DNA from: GH45 sp046704385
GTDB lineage: Bacteria > Bacteroidota > Bacteroidia > Bacteroidales > SZUA-534
Reading direction: 5' to 3'
Assembly (NCBI GenBank): GCA_046704385.1
Contig: JBJKSB010000092.1
Span: 1 to 63,282, forward strand
Length of the DNA: 63,282 nucleotides
Position 1 is the first letter of the stretch; every line of letters begins with the position of its first letter. The notes under the pieces are model-generated. The model saw only the letters and a program-made list of their open reading frames with translations, had not been told where the DNA came from and did not search any database. Of this stretch, positions 55,204 to 63,230 are shown piece after piece. Both the position numbers and the translations under genes were made by a program.

Positions 55204-58200
55204 GAAAGATAGTGAAAATAAACCTGACTGCTATTTTAGCCTGGCTGATTCATATTAATGAGGTAAGGGAAACCTGGTTGCGCACACCTTTTTCATCCCT
55301 AAAATATTATATAAAATTTGTTATATCCAGGTTTAAGTCCACTCGTTGGAACAGTATTAGTTTAAATAAAAAGCTATCAAACCACGAAGGCACAAAGAAA
55401 CACAAAACACGATATTTTAGTAATTTACAAATTAGTGAATTTTGGCGTTTTAGTGTTTTAGTGGCAATTAATTTCAAATTGCTTATCCTTTTGACCTTTG
55501 CTTGTCTTGTCCTGAAATTTTCTGTTCAAGCCCAGCAAAACTACCCTGTTTCATGCACACCGGTGCTTACACCTCCCTATACCTTGCATTTAAGTGATTA
55601 CTGCGCCATGGGTTCACAAAAACTGATGATTTATTTGCATGCCAACGACCTGAACATTTCCCGGCTGCCAGTAAAGCTACAGCTGAAAATTGAAACAACC
55701 GGCATTACCATTGAAACACCTCCAACCCTGGTTACCACCCCGATTTACCTTGATGGCGGAGCTACCACGGTACTGTTCGGGAACGATTTGTCCGACTATT
55801 TTAACCTCAACAAATTGAATTTCCAGGGCTATTCAAAAGAAGCCTACCGAAAGTCGGGCCAGTTGCCTGAGGGGTTTTACCGGATCAGTATTTCGGTATT
55901 GCACTATCAAACCTTGAGAGTAATCTCAAATGTGGGAGTCATCAGTACCTGGATTGCCATCGGAAAACCACCCGCCTTGAAATTCCCGTTAAACGACGAT
56001 TATATCGGTGAAAATGCCGGAATGCCTGTTACTTTTTCGTGGTTACCGGGCAATGTCGGCAGTCCGGCCGCTATGGGAAATATACAGTATCGCATTCAGC
56101 TTTGGGAAATGCGCATCGAACATATGAACCCGAATATCGTGATGGCCACCCTCCCCGATTTTTTTGAAGCTAATACATTTAATACGGCCTATACTTTTTA
56201 CCCCAACACGGTTCCAATGGAGCCTGGTATGCGTTATGCCTGGAGAGTAACCGCCAGCGATATCACAGGACTGGTGCCTTTTGAACAAAACGGCGAGAGT
56301 GAAATTAGGACCTTTATCTATAAAGCCCCCTGTGATTCCGTTACCCGTCTGCAAGGCCAGGTGTCGGGCCGTAATGGAAAATTTACCTGGGAAGGGAAGC
56401 CCAACCAGACCTCCTACAATATCGAATTGCGAAATCCGGCAAACGCCTGGATCAAAACCAGCGAAACTTATGAAAACAGCGCCAGTTTTTTCAATCTGGA
56501 TTATGGCAGCATTTATGAAATGCGTGTGCAGTCGGTTTGTAATAACGACCCTTCCTCGCTAAGCGATTTTACAGCATGGAAGCAGGTTAAAGTGCCGGCA
56601 CCACAACCCGCCTATGACACCACCAGTTGCCCCAACTGTGGCTGCGATGATAATATTCCCAGTGTCACCCTGAGTAATTTCGATCTGCGGACAAATTTAG
56701 CCGTTGATGATACCATCAGTAATAAGACACACACCACACGGCTTATCATTAAAGAAATTACAGGCAATCATAACGGAACTTATGAAGGGATTTGCCTTTT
56801 CTGGGCCGAAATATGGAACCTGAAAACACCCTGCAATTTTTGGAACCTTCAGGTAAATACCGATAATGTATTTGTTAACCTCAACCTCGAAAGCATTAAT
56901 GACCCTGCGTTTATGCTTGATGTTGATTCGCTGGTGGCTGATTTTAATGAACTGACCGATAATCTCGATTCGTTGTTTTACCAAAAACCGGTGGATACCC
57001 TTACGGTGGATACCGAAATAGATCATCTTTATGTAAATGACAAAGGTGAAGTTATTGCTGTGGCGGTGGACGATGAGGGGAATATTACTAAAACTATCAT
57101 TAGTGAGGATGTGGATGATGTTAAAAAATTTATGATCAAAGATGCTGATGGCAAAGAATACGTGGTAACCAACAAAGGCGATGTGATGGGTGCCGGGGAG
57201 TATTTTGCCACCAACGGCGGGAAAAAGAATGATATTGAAAATTATAATAAGGAGCAGGAAGAAAATGCTGATGAAGCCCCGGACGTTATATTTGCGGCTG
57301 ATGTCGGTCAAAATTATGGCTTTGATGCCTATAGTGAAATTAAGTCGGCTATACAGGATCAGTACCCGGTGCTTAAAGGCAGCTATCGCCCGTCCTATAA
57401 AAGTATGGCTGCCTTTAGTCCCGATGGTGTAAAAGTGAGTGGTTTCACAGATGGTACCGTTTTTAAAGATGATATGGGCATTCCTTCCCCCAGGATAAAC
57501 GATAAACTCACCCTGACAGGTGGAGCCGGAGGAAGCCATAAAAGCCTGTATGCCTTGAATCCTGTCAAGGATTCAACCACACAGGTAACCGGCAAGCTAA
57601 ATATTGAAAGCTATACTGAGGAGACAAAAAAACTGATCATCGTTTCGGTAAATGGTGCTGAACTACCTGATGTAAGCAAGTTGGAGAATGATTTGAATAC
57701 TATTTACAACCAAAGCGTTACGAAATGGCAGGTGGAGGAAGGCAATGCTTTAACCGAAGTGCAATTCGAAGGTGAGAAGATGAGTCACGGGGGCAGCGGC
57801 GTAACCTCGCCCTACAACACCGATCAAAAAACAATTATAAATTTATATAATGAAAAATATGAGATTGAAGACGATGCCTGTTACCTCTTCTTTATTACCG
57901 AGGTAGTGGATAAAGCTGCCAACATTGCCGGTTACATGCCTTTGAATTACAATGTGGGCTTTATTTACGGTCTACCAAACGATGCCACCATAGCACATGA
58001 GTTGGGACACGGTGCCTTTAATTTATTCCATACTTTTTCCGATAACAACAATATTGCTTCCGAGGGCTCCACCCAAAACCTGATGGACTATACCGGAGGT
58101 ACCGAACTATGGAAATACCAATGGGATTTAATACATGATCCGCAGACGATGCTTTTTGCATTTGCGCAAGATGAGAGTGAGGGGCAGTATACAAATACTC

Positions 58201-59636
58201 CAATTAGTGAAAGTTTCACAATATTATTTGATAATGTATTTAGTCATCACCGAAAAAGTAGTTATGAATATCTTGAGAAGATAAATCAAGAATTAAGTAA
58301 AGATAAACCGGAAGATGATTTAAGGCTTGTTTATGGTCCGGATAGTGTGAGTTGGAGTGTGGAAGAAAAAGCTTTTATGAATCAATGGAAAATCCGAGTT
58401 CGAGATGCAAATAAAGATATTTCTGATATTGTCATGGCTATTCAGGATGCACAGCCAAATGAGAAAATTGGAAAAATACTTGCTAGGTCAAAAAATATAT
58501 ACCTTGGTAAATTTACCTACGAAGATATTGAATATCCTGTTGCTATTTATGGGAATGGTTCGGGAACAACACTTGATGGAGTATTTACAAAAGTACGGGT
58601 ATCAAATGCAGACGAGTTAGAAAACAGGGATAAACTTAAACCAGAAGAATTAGAAGGTAAGCCAATAAAATATATTTATTGTGATGAGACTCCTGTTGAT
58701 TACATGATAATAGGATTTTATGAGGATGAAAAAAGTGATCCTTCGCTCATTATGCAAATTGAAAAGTTTGATATTAGTGAATGGCAATTTACCAAAGAAA
58801 AATGGTTAGAGTATTTAGGTATTCTAGGTGAGCCAATTAAATATGAAATAACACAATCTCAATTAGAAGAAATCTTTCCAAATACCGATACAACTAGGCT
58901 TAAAGAAGTAATGGAAGCGATAAATAATAATAGTGCTGATTTTAATATAAACACAGTTGAACGCATGAGTCATTTCCTAGGTCAAATTGGCACAGAGACG
59001 GGCGGGATGAAGGCTTTGAGTGAGAATGAGTGTTATAGTGCTACGAGCATAAAGAATGTTTTTGGGAAAGTTAAAAGGAATGGGAATCGGAAATATTGTG
59101 ATTTATTTGAAGGGTATGATGGAACATCTCTAACAACCTGTCCAGGAAATACATTATGCAAATGTAACCCAGTACTTCCAGATTCAATTTCGCTTGATAG
59201 CTTAACAGTAAAAAGTAAATATATATGCAAACCGGAATTGTTTGATTATACATATGGTTGTCGTATGGGGAATGGTGCTCCTTCAACAAAAGATGGTTCT
59301 AAATTTAAGGGAAAAGGGTTTATTCAACTAACTGGTAAAAATAAATATAAGCAGATTAGTGACGAATGGAATAAAATGTATCCAGATGATCAAAAAGAAT
59401 TTCATGGCAAAGATATTGACCTTTTAGTAACCGATATTGAGATTGCAATGAAGGCTTCGATGGTTTGTTGGAAAATCCAAGGGTTAAATTCAAAAGCAGA
59501 TGAAGGTATGACAAACAGCGCTATTGACGATGTAGGAAGGATTGTTAATGGTTCAGGGAAAAGCCTCCCTAATGGATATGAACATAGGCGAACTTACACA
59601 ACATCCGCTTATAATGCTTTAAATGGGACAAATTGA
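55200..59636 (+). CDS. TANFOR/fnIII surface protein with zincin pre-toxin domain and GH19 C-terminal toxin
   Basis: 1478 residues. Order: an N-terminal leader partly encoded by a repeat (55381-55465, residues 61-89); a signal helix at about 92-111 (LLILLTFACLVLKFS, QAQ); a TANFOR-like region from QNYPVSCTP to about 375 (LTPPYTLHLSDYC, PALKFPLNDDYI, GMRYAWRV); an fnIII domain (378-465); a Cys cluster CPNCGC; a variable region; a zincin with HELGH at 933-937 and the trailing NLMDYTGGTELWKYQWDLIHDP; and from about residue 1000 a different, AT-richer C-terminus. The last 215 residues are GH19 (lysozyme/chitinase) with candidate catalytic Glu1266 in GTETGG and GKGFIQLTGKNKY near 1370. This is the plan of a polymorphic toxin: zincin releases a peptidoglycan-cutting tip. 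It lacks a T9SS sorting domain. A GTG at 55461 is an alternative start. Confidence 0.85.
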   Translation: MRKIVKINLTAILAWLIHINEVRETWLRTPFSSLKYYIKFVISRFKSTRWNSISLNKKLSNHEGTKKHKTRYFSNLQISEFWRFSVLVAINFKLLILLTFACLVLKFSVQAQQNYPVSCTPVLTPPYTLHLSDYCAMGSQKLMIYLHANDLNISRLPVKLQLKIETTGITIETPPTLVTTPIYLDGGATTVLFGNDLSDYFNLNKLNFQGYSKEAYRKSGQLPEGFYRISISVLHYQTLRVISNVGVISTWIAIGKPPALKFPLNDDYIGENAGMPVTFSWLPGNVGSPAAMGNIQYRIQLWEMRIEHMNPNIVMATLPDFFEANTFNTAYTFYPNTVPMEPGMRYAWRVTASDITGLVPFEQNGESEIRTFIYKAPCDSVTRLQGQVSGRNGKFTWEGKPNQTSYNIELRNPANAWIKTSETYENSASFFNLDYGSIYEMRVQSVCNNDPSSLSDFTAWKQVKVPAPQPAYDTTSCPNCGCDDNIPSVTLSNFDLRTNLAVDDTISNKTHTTRLIIKEITGNHNGTYEGICLFWAEIWNLKTPCNFWNLQVNTDNVFVNLNLESINDPAFMLDVDSLVADFNELTDNLDSLFYQKPVDTLTVDTEIDHLYVNDKGEVIAVAVDDEGNITKTIISEDVDDVKKFMIKDADGKEYVVTNKGDVMGAGEYFATNGGKKNDIENYNKEQEENADEAPDVIFAADVGQNYGFDAYSEIKSAIQDQYPVLKGSYRPSYKSMAAFSPDGVKVSGFTDGTVFKDDMGIPSPRINDKLTLTGGAGGSHKSLYALNPVKDSTTQVTGKLNIESYTEETKKLIIVSVNGAELPDVSKLENDLNTIYNQSVTKWQVEEGNALTEVQFEGEKMSHGGSGVTSPYNTDQKTIINLYNEKYEIEDDACYLFFITEVVDKAANIAGYMPLNYNVGFIYGLPNDATIAHELGHGAFNLFHTFSDNNNIASEGSTQNLMDYTGGTELWKYQWDLIHDPQTMLFAFAQDESEGQYTNTPISESFTILFDNVFSHHRKSSYEYLEKINQELSKDKPEDDLRLVYGPDSVSWSVEEKAFMNQWKIRVRDANKDISDIVMAIQDAQPNEKIGKILARSKNIYLGKFTYEDIEYPVAIYGNGSGTTLDGVFTKVRVSNADELENRDKLKPEELEGKPIKYIYCDETPVDYMIIGFYEDEKSDPSLIMQIEKFDISEWQFTKEKWLEYLGILGEPIKYEITQSQLEEIFPNTDTTRLKEVMEAINNNSADFNINTVERMSHFLGQIGTETGGMKALSENECYSATSIKNVFGKVKRNGNRKYCDLFEGYDGTSLTTCPGNTLCKCNPVLPDSISLDSLTVKSKYICKPELFDYTYGCRMGNGAPSTKDGSKFKGKGFIQLTGKNKYKQISDEWNKMYPDDQKEFHGKDIDLLVTDIEIAMKASMVCWKIQGLNSKADEGMTNSAIDDVGRIVNGSGKSLPNGYEHRRTYTTSAYNALNGTN
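55381..55465. repeat. 85-bp palindromic repeat inside the toxin gene's leader
   Basis: This is the same length, gap-free, and about 70% identical by eye to the inner repeat at 30386-30470 (ACCACGAAGGCACAAAGAAA against ACCACAAAGACACCAAGAAA; ends GTGGC against GTGGT). Here it is translated, giving NHEGTKKHKT and the following residues just before the signal helix. Confidence 0.8.
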
Positions 59637-59649
59637 AAAAAATAATAAG

Positions 59650-60342
59650 ATGAAAAACTATTTAACATTGATAATCTTTTTTGTGGTATTGATTAGCGCT
59701 AATGCTCAGGAAGTAAATTTATTGCAAGGAATATGGGAAAATTTACAAAATGGAGAGAGTTCTGAGAAAAATTATTCTATTACAAAAGGTAAAACGAGTT
59801 TGAGTTTTACTTATACAGAAAGTTCTTTTCAGATGGATTTTCCATTATGGGAATCCGTAGATGGTTTTTTAGATGTAAACCCTATAGATAAAGGAATAGT
59901 TAACATTAATGATTTAAAGAACAGTGGTGAGTATTTTATCACAGCAGAAAGAAAACGGGTAAATAAAGAAGGGGTTGTTAGATATCCTGATTTCTTGGTT
60001 CCGGATTATTTTGATTGTGATGGGCAAAACTTATCAATTGGAGGCAATAATATTGAAGAGTACATCAAGATTGAAAGGTTACCAAGTTTTGCTTTAAAAC
60101 TTTTATATAACAGAGGGAAGAAAGATGATATAAATTATATTGAGGATTATTTAGGTATTGAAGCCCAAGAGGTTAAAGTGGAAAAAAGTGTTATTTATTC
60201 TGAACCTGATAACAGCACAAAAATGTTTTTCATTAAAGGTGATGTGGTTACGGTTTTAGATAAGAAAGAGGGTTGGTTAAGGATAGAATTTTTAGGCACA
60301 AGGCTTGTGCAAGGATGGATAAAAGCAGAGGATGTCAAATAG
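59650..60342 (+). CDS. Candidate immunity protein with SH3 domain
   Basis: The 230-residue exported protein starts at the ATG at 59650 (nine in-frame codons further upstream are not needed). Signal peptide MKNYLTLIIFFVVLISANAQ. Residues 20-165 are a small beta-rich domain (GIWENLQNGESSEKNYSI). The last 60 residues are a bacterial SH3 domain (KSVIYSEPDNSTKMFFIKGDVVTVLDKKEGWLRIEF with GWIKAEDVK). It begins 13 nt after the toxin stop, has the same AT-rich character as the toxin tip, and would be in the periplasm where a muramidase acts; SH3 domains bind wall peptides or block enzymes. So it is the likely cognate immunity protein. This is inference; no assay or homologue is known to me. Confidence 0.7.
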   Translation: MKNYLTLIIFFVVLISANAQEVNLLQGIWENLQNGESSEKNYSITKGKTSLSFTYTESSFQMDFPLWESVDGFLDVNPIDKGIVNINDLKNSGEYFITAERKRVNKEGVVRYPDFLVPDYFDCDGQNLSIGGNNIEEYIKIERLPSFALKLLYNRGKKDDINYIEDYLGIEAQEVKVEKSVIYSEPDNSTKMFFIKGDVVTVLDKKEGWLRIEFLGTRLVQGWIKAEDVK

Positions 60343-60349
60343 CCTTCAA

Positions 60350-60745
60350 CTAAATATCATTCTCCAAATCCCTCATTGCCTGCGCAGCATTATCCATTAC
60401 TTCGCCATCAATCAGACGAAGTAGTTTTTCGTTTGGGAGTATCATTTCGAAAAGTGTTTCGGCATCGTCAAAATTTAAGGGCTGTAAACCTTTATATAAA
60501 ACCTCGTAGTAATTGGAGGTATCATTTTGTGGGTACATGTAAACTTCCATCATCAAACCTGCATTCATCATAAAACGGTTGCAGCCGTAGTTGTAATGGA
60601 TTGTTACAGAAACCTCTTTGTTTTCCTGTTGCCAGCTGTCGTAATAGCTTCGTAAGACAAGGGTGTCACGCTTGTCGCTCCCCCTTTTCATTTCAAAGCC
60701 TTTGTATTTGAGGTATGCGATTAAGTCAAAATTTTTATCGACCAT
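60350..60745 (-). CDS. Hypothetical protein next to the XRE regulator
   Basis: The 131-residue cytoplasmic protein has no known domain by eye. It begins MVDKNFDLIAYLKYKGFEMKR, has a hydrophobic mid-part (YNYGCNRFMMNAGLMMEVYMY), and ends with an acidic helix (EVMDNAAQAMRDLENDI). Its ATG overlaps the regulator's stop by 1 nt (TAATG), so the two are co-translated. The pair looks like a module of a mobile element; an anti-toxin-like or phage-defence partner role is possible but unproven. It ends 8 nt from the immunity gene's stop, and no terminator lies between them. Confidence 0.7.
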   Translation of the reverse strand: MVDKNFDLIAYLKYKGFEMKRGSDKRDTLVLRSYYDSWQQENKEVSVTIHYNYGCNRFMMNAGLMMEVYMYPQNDTSNYYEVLYKGLQPLNFDDAETLFEMILPNEKLLRLIDGEVMDNAAQAMRDLENDI

Positions 60746-61098
60746 TAGTGCGTGAGTTTTTGCTGTAAGTCCAATTTTAGAATAAAAGCCGAAAGAAAAT
60801 CTTTAACGGTATCTTTTTGTTTGTCGGCAAGCTGCTGAACTTTGTTAAACATGTTCAAAAGCTCACGGTCTTTAATAGTCTGCTCCGCTTTGTTGTTCTC
60901 GTTGCCATAAACCAGTTCATCAATTGTAACTTCTAAGGCATCTGCAATTTTGGTTACAATATCAATGGATGGAACTGATTGTCCTCTTTCGTACCTTGAA
61001 AGCTGTACGGAATGAATATCAATCATTTTTGATAGCTCATCTTGTGAAATTCCTTTTTTGTTCCTCACCTTTTTAAGGTTCTCTGAGATGCCCTTCAT
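60745..61098 (-). CDS. XRE-family HTH regulator
   Basis: The 117-residue protein (start at the ATG 61098; nine further upstream codons read LIILIISK and are unlikely) has an XRE HTH at residues 5-60 (LKKVRNKKGISQDELSKM, then SVQLSRYERGQSVPS) and a C-terminal helical dimerisation segment (NMFNKVQQLADKQKDTV). It is probably a repressor of the divergent primase promoter and of itself. The intergenic DNA holds two GTTTGTAAAC sites and a 14-bp inverted repeat that are its natural candidate operators. Confidence 0.88.
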   Translation of the reverse strand: MKGISENLKKVRNKKGISQDELSKMIDIHSVQLSRYERGQSVPSIDIVTKIADALEVTIDELVYGNENNKAEQTIKDRELLNMFNKVQQLADKQKDTVKDFLSAFILKLDLQQKLTH

Positions 61099-61169
61099 TT
61101 TACTTATTATTAAAATTATCAACACAAATTTAATTTATATGCTTAGTAATATCAAGGGTTTGTAAACCT

Positions 61170-61276
61170 ATTTGTTAATATCTACATGACTTAAAAACAA
61201 AAAGATTTGGTTTTGTATAAACTAATGAGTTATGTTTGTAAACAAATTAGTTTAATCTAAAAAGATATTAACAAAT
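61170..61276. promoter_or_regulatory. Divergent operator region: 14-bp inverted repeat and two GTTTGTAAAC sites
   Basis: ATTTGTTAATATCT (61170-61183) and its exact complement (61263-61276, overlapping the primase ATG) bracket the region. GTTTGTAAAC occurs at 61158-61167 and 61234-61243, the latter covering the primase -7 box. An additional AAACTAAT/ATTAGTTT pair (61219-61226 and 61246-61253) flanks it. Such an arrangement suits looping repression by the XRE protein, or an origin-like iteron cluster. Confidence 0.6.
61206..61238 (+). promoter_or_regulatory. Promoter of the primase gene (TTTG - 21 nt - TATGTTTG)
   Basis: TTTG at 61206-61209 and TATGTTTG at 61231-61238 match the Bacteroidota -33/-7 consensus with 21 nt between. 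The ATG follows 36 nt after. Confidence 0.6.
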
Positions 61277-63212
61277 GCAAATCCCCGACATCAAAAAGAA
61301 CCTGCCCATAACCAAAGTTTTGGCACATTACAACATTAAAATAGATAAGAATAACCACATCAAATGCCCGTTCCACCAAGACGACAAACCAAGCTGCAAA
61401 ATATACATAGATACGAATACTTACAATTGTTTTGGTTGTGGGAAAACCGGCGATGTGATACAGTTTATACAGGATAAAGAAAATTGCAGTAAACACGAAG
61501 CATTAAAGATTGCAACGGAATTAGCGGGCTTACCTACCGAAACCTGTCAGCTGGACAGGCAGGCAAATGTGAAGGCAGGTAACAACAATATTGATGCAAT
61601 GGGGATTGCAGAAGCGAGGGGTAAACGTGCGGAGGCTGAAAAACTGCCTAATCGGCAGTCAGGCTTTACAGAATTATTTGAAAAGCAGAAAGAAAGCCTC
61701 CCACGCAGCCCTAAAGCTTTGGAATATTTAAAGCAACGAGGCTTAAACCAGGAATTAGAAATAGGTTACAACTCAGGTATTAACTGGAAGAAACTTAAAC
61801 AATGCATTACTTTTTCATTAAAAGATAAAAACGGAAATATTACCAGCCTTTACGGGCGGCGAATTACAGAAAGTGGCGGCTATAACGTTGAATTTGGAAA
61901 GCATTACTACAGCGAGAACCGTAAAGGACTTTACCCTGGATACCCAAAACAAGAAACAGAAACTTTAATAATTACGGAGGCTATAATAGATGCTGCAAGC
62001 CTTGAATTGGCAATAAATGAGCAATACTCAATAAACAATGTTCAATGTTCAATTCTGGCAGCTTACGGAACCAATGGTTTAACAGTAGAACACAAAGCAG
62101 TCATTGCCGAATTAAAACACTTAAACGAGATAATATTTTTCTTTGATGGTGATGTAGCAGGTCGTGATGGCGCAGCCAAATACGCCGAAGAATTACAGCA
62201 CCTTTGCAAAATAAGTATTGTTCAAACGCCCGATGGCGAGGACGTGAACAGTATGTTTGTTACCTATGGCAAAGAAGCTATTTTACAGCTAATAGAAGAA
62301 CGGCAGCCAATAAATAACGAATCAGAACCTTTTTTTTCAACTGAGAAATCTTTAATTGAAAAACAGGAAGTACAGACGCAATATATTGCGTCTCCTTTAA
62401 ACACCGATAACCCAAACAAAATAATCTACGAAACCCAAACAGCCAGATACATCATAAAAGGCAGCTTACCCAAAACCTTCGACCGTATGGTAGTAAGCCT
62501 CGATGTGCAATGTTTGGAAACGGGCACCAAATACCGCTGCCGCCTTGATTTATACGAAGAAAAACAAACAAGGAAAGAAGCACGGGAAGCAAGCGAGAAG
62601 CTGGATTTAAGATATGATTTGGTGGAAAATGAATTGTCACAATTAACCGACCTTTTGGAAGAATATAGAGAAAGTCAATTAACAATGGGTAATGAGCAAT
62701 TGACAATGGAAGAAATGCCAGGCCTGGCGGTACAAGCGAAATGTAAAGTGTTTTTACAAGCTCCGGAATTAATAACAAGGTTAAACGAACTTATTGGCAA
62801 AAGCGGTATAGTAGGCGAAGAAAACAACCGCCTGTTTTTGTTTATAATCGCTACCAGTCATAAAATGCCTGACACCCTGCATGCTTTGATACAAGGTAGT
62901 AGCGGAAGCGGAAAAACCCACTTGTTAAGCAAAATAGCGGCATTAATGCCCAATGAAAGAGTGGTAAAGTTTACCAGAGTAACGGAAAACAGTTTTTACA
63001 ACTACGATGAATTTTTCTTTAAAAACAAACTCATTTGCTTAGAAGATATTGACGGTTTAAAAGAAGAAGCTTTGTTTGCATGGCGTGAGCTGATAAGCAA
63101 TAACCAGTTAAGCAGCTCCACTAGTCAAAAAGATGAAAACGGAAACATAAGAAGTGCGCAGCGAATACCTCATATCCGTAAGTTATTGTTGAAAAAAGCT
63201 GTAAAACTTTAA
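61275..63212 (+). CDS. CHC2/TOPRIM DNA primase with ATPase domain, C-terminus probably interrupted
   Basis: The 645-residue protein has a CHC2 zinc finger (CPFH…CFGCGKTGDVIQF, residues 30-70), a TOPRIM domain (IITEAIIDAASLE near 232, FFFDGDVAGRDG near 292), a long linker, and a P-loop ATPase (GSSGSGKTHLL near 543; Walker B LICLEDIDG near 590). The end departs from this family's expected continuation after NIRSAQRI (about 63166): it reads PHIRKLLLKKAVKL and stops in a perfect hairpin. Family role: primases of this type occur on integrative elements and phages and prime element replication. Two linkers contain translated palindromes and a tandem ELTM-like motif (QLTMGNEQLTMEE). It is probably disrupted by an insertion. 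Confidence 0.85.
   Translation: MQIPDIKKNLPITKVLAHYNIKIDKNNHIKCPFHQDDKPSCKIYIDTNTYNCFGCGKTGDVIQFIQDKENCSKHEALKIATELAGLPTETCQLDRQANVKAGNNNIDAMGIAEARGKRAEAEKLPNRQSGFTELFEKQKESLPRSPKALEYLKQRGLNQELEIGYNSGINWKKLKQCITFSLKDKNGNITSLYGRRITESGGYNVEFGKHYYSENRKGLYPGYPKQETETLIITEAIIDAASLELAINEQYSINNVQCSILAAYGTNGLTVEHKAVIAELKHLNEIIFFFDGDVAGRDGAAKYAEELQHLCKISIVQTPDGEDVNSMFVTYGKEAILQLIEERQPINNESEPFFSTEKSLIEKQEVQTQYIASPLNTDNPNKIIYETQTARYIIKGSLPKTFDRMVVSLDVQCLETGTKYRCRLDLYEEKQTRKEAREASEKLDLRYDLVENELSQLTDLLEEYRESQLTMGNEQLTMEEMPGLAVQAKCKVFLQAPELITRLNELIGKSGIVGEENNRLFLFIIATSHKMPDTLHALIQGSSGSGKTHLLSKIAALMPNERVVKFTRVTENSFYNYDEFFFKNKLICLEDIDGLKEEALFAWRELISNNQLSSSTSQKDENGNIRSAQRIPHIRKLLLKKAVKL
61543..61658. repeat. 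Translated palindromes in the primase linker
   Basis: CCTGTC-AGCTG-GACAGG (61543-61559) and CTGCC-TAATC-GGCAG (61644-61658) are hairpins of the dispersed-repeat kind inside the coding sequence between the zinc finger and TOPRIM domains. A second repeat-like stretch (CAATTAACAATGG / CAATTGACAATGG) lies at about 62670-62712. Confidence 0.6.
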
Positions 63213-63230
63213 TACTTAAAGTTTTACAGC
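63198..63230. repeat. Perfect 15-bp inverted repeat at the interrupted end of the primase
   Basis: GCTGTAAAACTTTAA-TAC-TTAAAGTTTTACAGC (63198-63230) includes the stop codon. A second weaker pair CGGTATT (63233-63239) / AATACCG (63265-63271) follows. It could be the subterminal hairpin of a transposable element or a terminator; no T-run follows. Confidence 0.65.
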
